A stretch of DNA of 64,000 nucleotides, taken from assembly GCF_016919005.1 (NCBI RefSeq), contig NZ_JAFFQE010000011.1, positions 1 to 64,000 on the forward strand, given 5' to 3'. A program made the position numbers and the translations under genes. This document shows positions 37,300 to 44,214 of this stretch, in pieces. The notes under the pieces are model-generated. The model searched no databases. It worked only from the letters and a program-made list of their open reading frames with translations, and was not told the origin of the DNA. Source of the stretch: Desulfopila inferna (GTDB lineage Bacteria > Desulfobacterota > Desulfobulbia > Desulfobulbales > Desulfocapsaceae). The stretch's first letter is position 1, and every line of letters begins with the position of its first letter.

Positions 37300-38181
37300 T
37301 CAGGTAACCGGTCCTGAGCGTGATAATAGACTCAGTGCGGTCACTGTGATTAAGATCAGCACCATGCCGAAAATTTGCGGACCGACCAGGCTTTCATGTA
37401 AAACCACGACGCCGAACAGCGACGCGGTAACCGGTTCGACCATTGCCACGATTGAGGCTACGGCCGGCGCGGTATGATTCAGCCCCATGACATAAAGAAT
37501 GAACGACACTCCCGCGCCAAGCACACCTAGTCCGGTGAACAGCTGCCAATCCGGTGTACTCAGGGCTGCAACGGTCTGGCTGGCATCGCCCGGCCAGATA
37601 AGGATGGCGGCAACTAGCGCAAACGAAATTGAGAGAATCGCCTGCGGGCTCCCGTGCGGCGCAGCATATTTGAAACCAAAAATGAATACCGCGTAGGACA
37701 GCCCGGCAAGCAGTCCGGCAGCCACACCGAGAAGCGTTACACCGCTCGCACTGGTGTCGTAAATCTGTGTGAGCAAAGCGATGCCAACCATCACCACTGT
37801 AATCGCAAACCACTTCAGCGCGCTGGGCCTTTCAAGCTTTAGTGCGAATGACACCAGATACACGAACACTGGCGCGCAGTACATCAATGTAGCTGCGACC
37901 GCGACACTGCCCTCCGCAATGCTCACGAAATAGAACGCGAAGTTGCCGGCTACGCCGAGGCCGGCAATCGTCGACCAGAACCATAATCGACGACTTGCCA
38001 ACCCGCTGCAGCGCGGGCGAAGCATCAGCCAGACGAGAACGAACAACAGCCCGATCACACCCCGGTAGAACGACACCACGAAAGCATCCCAGCCGTTGCC
38101 GATGAGAATTCCGCCGATTCCGCCTGATACCCCCCATAAAAGAGCCGCCAGCGCCACGAAAGCTGTACTCACGCCCTGCAT
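37300..38181 (-). CDS. EamA/DMT-family transporter
   Basis: 293 aa with ten helices in two EamA repeats (ALLWGVSGGIGGILIG, SFYRGVIGLLFVLVW; second repeat LLAGLSYAVFIFGFKYA, GAGVSFILYVMGLNHTAPAVASIVAMVEPVTASLFG). Members export or import amino acids, nucleotides or metabolites; substrate unknown. The ATG at 38181 has a perfect AAGGAGGT three to four bases upstream; a longer frame lacks one. It is GC-richer, with codon choice unlike its neighbours, which hints at recent acquisition. Confidence 0.9.
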   Translation of the reverse strand: MQGVSTAFVALAALLWGVSGGIGGILIGNGWDAFVVSFYRGVIGLLFVLVWLMLRPRCSGLASRRLWFWSTIAGLGVAGNFAFYFVSIAEGSVAVAATLMYCAPVFVYLVSFALKLERPSALKWFAITVVMVGIALLTQIYDTSASGVTLLGVAAGLLAGLSYAVFIFGFKYAAPHGSPQAILSISFALVAAILIWPGDASQTVAALSTPDWQLFTGLGVLGAGVSFILYVMGLNHTAPAVASIVAMVEPVTASLFGVVVLHESLVGPQIFGMVLILITVTALSLLSRSGPVT

Positions 38182-38350
38182 TCGACCTCCTTTTTTCAGT
38201 ATCCAATCAAAATGCTTATGGCTGCGATAAATGGCCTTACTCTCGTTGAAACGGGTACAATTGCGGCCACCTCCGACCCCAGTTGACTCATATGGAGCCA
38301 TTCAGAATCGGTAATTTTGGTCTTTGGTTTTGCCCCATTTATTCAGAAAG

Positions 38351-38424
38351 TATATACTGTTTTCTTTGTAGACAATCCGGCAATGCGAGGATAGAACAGA
38401 ATGAAGGGGGAGGACGAATCATGT
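38351..38424 (+). repeat. 74-bp repeat, copy 2 (leader of the SpoIIM-like gene)
   Basis: Matches 26692-26765 over nearly its full length with a few substitutions and single-base indels. It contains the GGGGGAGG ribosome site and the ATG of the following gene. Confidence 0.55.
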
Positions 38425-38975
38425 TTTTACCTTTTTTTCGGGAAATAATTCTCCACGCCAGGGAAATCCGTCCTTATTTGTTGACGGTTCTTGCCTTTTT
38501 CGCGGCCGGTGCGAGTGTTGGATTTTTTCGGCCCATGCTTTTTCCCAACTCTTTCAGCTATCTGGCCGAAGTGGCCGATTTTTTAAAAAACAGCACTATT
38601 CCCACCATAGTGATCTTCCTGTTTATGAAAAACGCTCTGGCTTCCTTCCTGGTCCTGTGGACGGGAATCCTGCTGGGGGTCTTCCCCCTTTATGCCGCCG
38701 CTCAGAACGGATACTTGCTGGGGGCCGTCTTATCATTGCAGGAGAACCCCCTCATCAGCGTCCTCAACATCCTCCCTCACGGAATATTCGAACTCCCCGC
38801 TTTTTTCCTGGCATGCGGTATTGGTCTGTGGCGAGGCTTTTGGTTATTCAGGAAAAACAAAGAGGAGACCTACGGGGAGAGGGCTAAAAAAGGCTATTTC
38901 ATCTTTTTCCATCTGGTCCTGCCCCTTTTGGTGATAGCCGCCATCATCGAAGGAGTACGTATCGGCCTGGCATGA
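38421..38975 (+). CDS. SpoIIM/DUF95-family membrane protein
   Basis: 184 aa with about five helices. The family centre is intact: FLVLWTGILLGVFPLYAAAQNGYLLGAVL and NILPHGIFELPAFFLACGIGL. In sporulating bacteria SpoIIM joins the engulfment complex, but the family is widespread in non-sporulators, where its role is unknown. The ATG at 38421 follows GGGGGAGG seven bases upstream. It is followed after 96 bp by a CheR-like gene. Confidence 0.85.
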   Translation: MFLPFFREIILHAREIRPYLLTVLAFFAAGASVGFFRPMLFPNSFSYLAEVADFLKNSTIPTIVIFLFMKNALASFLVLWTGILLGVFPLYAAAQNGYLLGAVLSLQENPLISVLNILPHGIFELPAFFLACGIGLWRGFWLFRKNKEETYGERAKKGYFIFFHLVLPLLVIAAIIEGVRIGLA

Positions 38976-39071
38976 GGTTTCGCTCACGATTTGGGCCCAC
39001 AACCGCAGTTAAAAGAGGCATAAAAGATCCGAAAGGGAAATCCCATACTCGACGTCAACGGCTTCAGAGCA

Positions 39072-39836
39072 TTGCTTGACTATCTCGACCGACCCTGGCA
39101 GGGCTACAGGAAAGTGCGCAAAGGGGTGATGAAGCGGTTGCGCCGCCATATGGAAGAGATTGGCTGTGCCACCATTGACTGCTATATCGACTTCCTGGAA
39201 CGAGATCCCGGTGCCATGCAGATCTGCCAGGCCCATCTGCGGGTCACCATCAGCAGATTCTTCCGTGACCGTCAGGTATGGCAGCACCTCGAACATCGCC
39301 TGCTCAAGGAACTTGCACTCCGTTTTCCCGCAGGGCTGTCGGCCTGGTCAGCTGGCTGCGCCTGCGGTGAGGAAACCTACAGCCTCGCTATCCTCCGGCA
39401 CAGGCTGGGATTGACGGGATCCCTGCAAATACTCGCAAGCGATGCCGAGCCGGTCTGCCTCGAGCGTGCCCGCCACGGTATCTATCAGAAAAGCGGCCTC
39501 AAGGAGCTCTCGACGGAAGATATTGAGTCTTCCTTCAGCAGGATAGGGAAAGACTCCTTTGCCATCCGCATTCATTACAAGGAAAACATCGTCTGGCGGA
39601 AGCACGATCTGATCGAGGAGCCTCCAGCAAAGAGGTTCCATATCATCCTGCTGCGCAATAATCTCCTCACCTATTACCGCGAGCCCCTGCTCGATCCTGC
39701 CATTGGTCGCATCGTCCAGACCCTGGCGCCGGGTGGCCTTTTCATCGTCGGTGCCCATGAATGGCTGCCGGCATCGGCTGTCAGCCTCGTCCGTGACAAA
39801 CAGTGCCCCTTCATCTACCACCTCCCGTCTTGGTAA
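39072..39836 (+). CDS. CheR-type SAM-dependent methyltransferase, start unclear
   Basis: Methyltransferase of the CheR fold: N-terminal helical part (RKGVMKRLRRHMEEIG), AHLRVTISRFFRDRQVW, SAM motif SAGCACGEETYSLAIL (expected SxGCSxGEE), ILASDAEPVCLERARHGIY, and the catalytic-region FHIILLRNNLLTYY. The usual NxG of CheR (C-R-N-V-x-I-Y-F) is altered to LLRNNLLTYY. The open frame extends upstream to 39024 and encodes ILDVNGFRALLDYLDRPW, which fits the family, but no ATG, GTG or TTG with a ribosome site begins it. The TTG at 39072 is a placeholder. It may be start-mutated. No chemotaxis genes are near. Confidence 0.75.
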   Translation: MLDYLDRPWQGYRKVRKGVMKRLRRHMEEIGCATIDCYIDFLERDPGAMQICQAHLRVTISRFFRDRQVWQHLEHRLLKELALRFPAGLSAWSAGCACGEETYSLAILRHRLGLTGSLQILASDAEPVCLERARHGIYQKSGLKELSTEDIESSFSRIGKDSFAIRIHYKENIVWRKHDLIEEPPAKRFHIILLRNNLLTYYREPLLDPAIGRIVQTLAPGGLFIVGAHEWLPASAVSLVRDKQCPFIYHLPSW

Positions 39837-39837
39837 A

Positions 39838-40240
39838 ATGGACCAGTTCATCTTAGAATCAGCCACATTTTTTTGAGGCGCATGATACAATAGAATACCG
39901 TTTGGAGGTGTCTGGATTTCGTTGTAATGCCATAAGCTGAAGGATTTCGAACCACACCCGCTCTCACCATAGTGAGATCTATATATACAAGACATTTTGC
40001 CAAATGTTGATCAGCCTGAACTGCTGTTGGATGATATCTATCTTCCCAGAATGCACCCTTTCTGTTCTTGCGAATGTTGTACTCTTGAGCAGTCCTGCCA
40101 GCTATCAATTGAAGTCTTTTGGGGATAACGTCCTCTCCGGTGTCAACGACGAGCATATGAATGTGATTGGAAGTAGCAATGTAATTAAGATTATTCAACC
40201 GTTTATACCATTGGTATTTCTTCAGACTTATCATACGCTT
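39838..40240 (-). pseudogene. Y1 (REP-associated) transposase, frameshifted remnant
   Basis: The reverse strand encodes LNYIATSNHIHMLVVDTGEDVIPKRLQLIAGRTAQEYN, RKGAFWEDRYH and CLVYIDLTMVRAGVV: the HUH motif (HIH) and central part of a REP-associated transposase. The first 40-50 residues are missing. After AGVVRNPSAYG the frame shifts, and the tail resumes as WHYNEIQTPPNG before fading near 39840, next to the CheR-like stop. An IS3 remnant abuts the missing N-terminus. It is inactive. Confidence 0.8.
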
Positions 40241-40302
40241 GACTCATTACAGACAGGTCTTTCGGACATTCGGTATCAGGTTTAACGTTGGCAAGGGAGA
40301 AT

Positions 40303-40757
40303 TCAACTTGAGCGCCAGACACAATATCCGCTTTCTGACAGGTCCATCTGATTACAGAGAGTTTTTACAGGATAATGGAGCCGAAGTTCCTCGATTATGG
40401 CATATTCCATATCGACTCCTTCGCAAAATATGCCGCGGCTTTTTTTTAAGATATCTCGCTCCATTTTCACCTGGGCCAGCTCTCGCTTTAATCGAGCTAA
40501 TTCTAGCTCAGTATCACTCAATTCTCGCCTGTTTTTACCGATTGTCCCCAACTTCCCTGCCTTTTTTGCTTTCAGCCAATTACTGATAGTGGATTTAGGG
40601 ATATCGAGACGTCGGGATGCCTCTGGAATGCTCAGCTCTTGGTCAATGACAAGTTTTACAGCTTCTTCACGAAATTCTTTCGAGTAACTTCCCTGTGGAA
40701 TTCTCTTCATTATGGCACCTCCGCTTTCTGTTTATAAAAATAGCGTTTTGGTGTCCA
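40303..40757 (-). mobile_element. IS3-family insertion sequence remnant (orfA plus start of orfB)
   Basis: Coding frame 40303-40710, 135 aa. OrfA has a helix-turn-helix (YSKEFREEAVKLVIDQELSIPEASRRLDIPKSTISNWLKAKKAG in two parts) and a leucine zipper (LARLKRELAQVKMERDILKK). At the usual slippage site, here eight A, the orfA frame runs directly into orfB (MEYAIIEELRLHYPVKTLC, LSESGYCVWRSS) and then stops. The DDE catalytic domain is absent. GGAGG precedes the start. The outer end, reading TGGACACCAAAACGC inward from about 40757, resembles an IS3 terminal repeat. The element is truncated at 40303 and cannot move by itself. Confidence 0.82.
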
Positions 40758-41199
40758 CTTTTTTCAACCTACATCAAAACTGCAGAGTAAAGAAGTCCAA
40801 GAGCCTGCCGGAGCAGCGGGATGTGCTATCGGCTGCCGGCAACAATATGAATGGCTTTTCGCCTGAATGGAGTTCTGGATTCCGGATCGGGGTCCGGAAT
40901 GACGGTACTAATGGGTTTTTGTAAAATTTTCAAGTCAGACGGCTTGAAACTGGCTGAGTTTTTTATTGATAATCAGAGTTTTTTTTGGAGTGGCCGTGCC
41001 GGAAAAATCGTAATAAGACAGCCGCTCTGTATCTTATGCTGCCACACCGTAGCACAAGACTTTATGATCCAATAGCTTGAATTAGATAGAAATTCTCTTA
41101 TACTTTTAACATGTAGTCGCAGTAACTTTTCAATCTTCATTCGATCCAGCAATAGCATATGTAGAAGTTACGATAAGCATTTTAAAGGAGGATACAGTT
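40758..41199. other. 442-bp gap with a dispersed-type palindrome
   Basis: At 40879-40900 ATTCCGGA pairs with TCCGGAAT across a 6-nt loop, inside text reading TTCTGGATTCC and GGAATGACGG. This is the look of small palindromic intergenic repeats common in Proteobacteria. The remainder is AT-rich and carries the promoter of the YeeE pair. No gene is supported. Confidence 0.5.
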
Positions 41200-41712
41200 A
41201 TGAATCTGCGCAGCAAGGCCTGGTCTCCATATCTGGCAGGAATCATAGTGGGGCTTTTACAGATCCCCGCACTTCTTATTATATCTTCTCCCATCGGCGC
41301 CTCCTCGTCCTATACAGCGGTGTCAGGATATCTTGCGGGCTTATTTGACTCCGATATCATGACAATGGATTACTTCAACAAGTACATGACCTCCACGAAA
41401 TATCTCTGGCAGGGCAGCATGGTGTTTGCTATTGCTCTTGGTGCCTATCTCTCGAGAAAGCTCTCCGGGGCGGCGCGCCAGTCATTTTCTCCGGTCTGGA
41501 CAAAGGCCTGCGGCATTACCGGTTTATGGCCGCGTATGCTCATGGGCTTTGCCGGAGGCTTTATCATGCTCTTCGGGGCGCGATGGGCGGGTGGCTGCAC
41601 CAGCGGACATGGCCTCTCGGGAGTGGGGCAGCTCGCCGTCAGCTCAATCGTGGTTACTCTCTCCTTCTTTATAGCCGGCATCGTCGTATCCCGGTTCTAC
41701 AAAAAAATTTAG
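41200..41712 (+). CDS. YeeE/YedE (TsuA-like) sulfur transporter, first half
   Basis: 170 aa with about five helices. The family signature GARWAGGCTSGHGLSG is intact, with the cysteine thought to relay thiosulfate-type sulfur. AAGGAGG precedes the ATG. The second half gene starts 14 bp after it, so the pair likely forms one transporter for thiosulfate or a related sulfur species (family knowledge; substrate not proven). Confidence 0.9.
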   Translation: MNLRSKAWSPYLAGIIVGLLQIPALLIISSPIGASSSYTAVSGYLAGLFDSDIMTMDYFNKYMTSTKYLWQGSMVFAIALGAYLSRKLSGAARQSFSPVWTKACGITGLWPRMLMGFAGGFIMLFGARWAGGCTSGHGLSGVGQLAVSSIVVTLSFFIAGIVVSRFYKKI

Positions 41713-41725
41713 GGAGAAAAGTATT

Positions 41726-42316
41726 ATGCTTTATATAATTGTAGGTCTGGCAATGGGTATCGTTTTCGGAATCGCTCTTGAGAAGGGACGCGTCTTCGAG
41801 CCGGGTATCATAATCGGCCAGTTTCAGTTGCGCAGTTGGCTGTTGATCAAAATGTTCATGAGTGCCATTGCCACCACTATGGTGGTTGTTGCAGTCCTCT
41901 ACGGCAGCGGCTTGATTTCTCTGCATGCCAAGCCGGCGATATTTCCCGCAACGATTTTAGGTGGATTGCTCTTCGGAGTGGGCATGGCCCTGACTGGTGC
42001 CTGCCCCGGAACTGTGCTCGCCCAGGTTGGCGCCGGCTATAAAGACGCCTGGGCCATCCTTGCCGGTGGGATTCTGGGTGCCATGGCCTACGGCTATCTG
42101 GAGTCGACCCTGGCACCGTTAAATTCCGGTCCCGGAGAGATAACCCTGGCGGATGTCATCGGCCTTCCTTTCTGGCTGCTGGCTCTCATTATGGCGGTGC
42201 TGATTGCGGTGATTCTGTTTTTCCTGGAGAAATGGCGGCCCTGGCGGGAAGACTTGGGGCTTGATTATGACGGAGTGCCTTCCGGAAGCGGGAGAAAAGC
42301 GGCAGGTGATGTCTGA
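41726..42316 (+). CDS. YeeE/YedE sulfur transporter, second half
   Basis: 196 aa, four to five helices. It carries GLLFGVGMALTGACPGTVLAQVGAG, the partner signature with the GACPGT cysteine. It follows its partner after 14 bp with a GGGAG ribosome site. The C-terminal tail after the last helix (WRPWREDLGLDYDG) is cytoplasmic. No TusA-like gene is adjacent. Confidence 0.9.
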   Translation: MLYIIVGLAMGIVFGIALEKGRVFEPGIIIGQFQLRSWLLIKMFMSAIATTMVVVAVLYGSGLISLHAKPAIFPATILGGLLFGVGMALTGACPGTVLAQVGAGYKDAWAILAGGILGAMAYGYLESTLAPLNSGPGEITLADVIGLPFWLLALIMAVLIAVILFFLEKWRPWREDLGLDYDGVPSGSGRKAAGDV

Positions 42317-42435
42317 AGAGGAGTTGCGCTAACGCTGTACACTGGCTTTGTAGCAGTGCGCGGCCTTTTTCTCATAATCAGAAGCCGTTTTTCAACAGAT
42401 AGAACCAGTTGAATAGACTTTGCGAATTAGCAAGA

Positions 42436-42459
42436 AGCGAGATCATGAGTGGTCTCGCT
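42436..42459 (-). terminator. hairpin behind the cupin gene
   Basis: AGCGAGA (42436-42442) and TCTCGCT (42453-42459) form a perfect 7-bp stem 13 bp past the cupin stop on the reverse strand. The following tract is only weakly T-rich, so termination is tentative. Confidence 0.4.
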
Positions 42460-42472
42460 AAAGAGACTATTA

Positions 42473-42856
42473 TCACTGAACTTTCTCAAGAATATGGTTA
42501 ATTACCTGTGAGTGTTCATGCTCAGGACTGAAAAGAATCACTTCCGTGTCTTCATCGGCTTTCACAGTATGCCCCGGAGGCCAGTAGAACAGATCACCGG
42601 CTACCACTGTTTCATTATGTCCGTCTGCAAAGCCGACCGTTAATTTGCCCTCAATTATATAGCCCCAATGCGGTGACTGGCATAAGTCATCTTGCAAACC
42701 TTTTAGTAGCGGCGCAAGATCAGTACCAACGGCCAGTGAAAAATATTCCCCTCCAATCTTTCCGTAACCAGTGGCATCGCCAAAATCTTTCACTTGCCGA
42801 GCCGTTGCTCCCGGGACATCAATTCTCACAGGTATGTCATTTTTTGCTATTCGCAT
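42473..42856 (-). CDS. cupin-domain protein
   Basis: 127 aa, single cupin barrel. Motif 1 region PHWGYIIEGKLTVGFADG keeps only one histidine of the usual HxH, and motif 2 GDLFYWPPGHTVKADED keeps the PxxH. Metal binding may therefore be partial or lost. The extra N-terminal 50 residues look like a small beta cap. GAGGAG lies seven bases before the ATG. It may be a sensory or binding cupin; no enzyme neighbour indicates a substrate. Confidence 0.85.
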   Translation of the reverse strand: MRIAKNDIPVRIDVPGATARQVKDFGDATGYGKIGGEYFSLAVGTDLAPLLKGLQDDLCQSPHWGYIIEGKLTVGFADGHNETVVAGDLFYWPPGHTVKADEDTEVILFSPEHEHSQVINHILEKVQ

Positions 42857-43300
42857 GGATGTTCTCCTCGATTTATTAACATATCAGGATATCATACAAC
42901 CTCATTTCAGTAAAAAGCTGCATGATTTAGTCTCACCAAATCACCAGCTGAGTAGTGAAAGAATACTACGGTGTGGTGTGGCATTTTGGCAATTTCAACC
43001 GCGAATATCCTTGAAACAGCTTGTAACTATGAAGTCTACTGTGAGTCTTCAATTCATGGCAATTCGCTGATATAAAAAAATATCGCAATTGGAGCTAAAC
43101 TTAACCGGCCTGCAGCGCCAGGCAATGTTGATAACTTTGTTAATAACTCTGTTAACAGCCTGTGCAAAGGATGTTGGAAAATGTTCATTTCCCCGATGGT
43201 TCCGGATCTCCCCTTTTTCTCCTCTCGAGAAAGACAAACGGCTTCCGGATCATTTCGGCAGGATTTTTAAGGGAATCACAGCTTATTGCCGGATTTCAGT
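42857..43300. other. 444-bp gap holding repeat copy A
   Basis: Contains the cupin promoter, an AT-rich stretch, and the first copy of the 69-bp DnaA-box-like repeat. Short open frames are unsupported. Confidence 0.4.
43123..43191 (+). repeat. 69-bp DnaA-box-like repeat, copy A
   Basis: Three 9-mers at exact 12-bp period: TGTTGATAA (43126), TGTTAATAA (43138), TGTTAACAG (43150). They are followed by CCTGTGCAAAG, ATGTTGGAAAATGTTCATT. It matches copy B at 44097-44165 across all 69 positions with about nine substitutions and no gaps. The two copies lie in the same orientation about 974 bp apart, on either side of the DUF3750 gene. Confidence 0.8.
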
Positions 43301-43879
43301 TTAATTCGCTTCCACATTGTTCCTGTAGGCATAGCCGCTGCCGATGGCCGAAAAAGGCAGATCCAGTTCGAGTTCGGGCACTTCTTTTCCGATCCAGGCA
43401 GTGAAAGTGTTGCTGTTTGGCCCGGGAAACACCTTGTAGGTTGTTTTCCAGGGATATGCAGCCGCTGCCTGTTCTACGGCGGCAATGAGGTCATCTACAC
43501 CTTCTCCGACATGCTCCTTGAGAATACGGGGCTTCTCCCCATACCAATACCGGTCGGGTATATCCTGCCTGATCCTCATCACCGGCGAGCCATTTCTGCC
43601 GCGCCAGCCGACCACGTCGTAAACTGTATATGCGGTTTCACCGCTCGGCTTCGCGGCTACCCATGTGTGGATTGCGAATAAACCGCGCCAGCTCCAGGCG
43701 CTGGCCCCATAAACCTGCAGGACCGCTTCTCTGGTAGTTGCCGGATCCGGCGCAAATCCGGCCGATTGACGACTTGCAGTTCGCCAGTCGCCGTCCGTGC
43801 ATCCCGAGATCCCCATCAATCCGGCAAAGATAAAAGAATATATTCCTGCAAGAATTTTCCTGCTCTGAAACTTCACCAT
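43301..43879 (-). CDS. DUF3750 lipoprotein
   Basis: 192 aa. Lipoprotein signal peptide ending LMGISGC (lipid on Cys). The mature part matches DUF3750: FAIHTWVAAKPSGETAYTVYDVVGW, YWYGEKPRILKEHVGEGVDDLI, YPWKTTYKVFPGPNSNTFTAWI and LPFSAIGSGYAY. The WYGxxP and GPNSNTF blocks suggest a cysteine-free enzyme-like fold, role unknown. AGGAG sits four bases before the ATG. It is flanked on both sides by copies of the DnaA-box-like repeat. Confidence 0.88.
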   Translation of the reverse strand: MVKFQSRKILAGIYSFIFAGLMGISGCTDGDWRTASRQSAGFAPDPATTREAVLQVYGASAWSWRGLFAIHTWVAAKPSGETAYTVYDVVGWRGRNGSPVMRIRQDIPDRYWYGEKPRILKEHVGEGVDDLIAAVEQAAAAYPWKTTYKVFPGPNSNTFTAWIGKEVPELELDLPFSAIGSGYAYRNNVEAN

Positions 43880-44096
43880 AAATCTCCTGTACAATAATGT
43901 ACATACCTGCACCCGTTAAGAACGGGATGGAACATTAACCTGAAAATAGACGTATACCTGCGGTCTTGATAAAATCAGGTAAACAGTAATCATATCTTCT
44001 GCTCTGCGCTGCAAATATCTCTGGCAGGGCAGTATGGCTTTGCTGTTGCTCTTGAGAGCCTCTTCGGCAATCTCAATGGCTTTTTTATGAGAGTAT

Positions 44097-44165
44097 CAAT
44101 GTTGATAACTCTGTGGATAACTCTGTTAACAACCTGTGCAAAGAATGTTGGAAGGTGTTTATTCC
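44097..44165 (+). repeat. 69-bp DnaA-box-like repeat, copy B
   Basis: 9-mers at 12-bp period: TGTTGATAA (44100), TGTGGATAA (44112, a perfect DnaA box) and TGTTAACAA (44124), then CCTGTGCAAAG and ATGTTGGAAGGTGTTTATT. It lies in the gap between the DUF3750 gene and the 3' end of ligA (43880-44214), which has no gene. Confidence 0.8.
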
Positions 44166-44214
44166 AGCGTTATCCTGAGCAGAAAATCACAAACCGGATC
44201 CTCCATCACCTCTT

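Noticed and set aside
43123-44165. Replication origin (oriC)
   Set aside because: DnaA-box-like repeats are present, but no dnaA, dnaN, gyrB, rpmH or other origin neighbours, and no clear AT-rich unwinding element.
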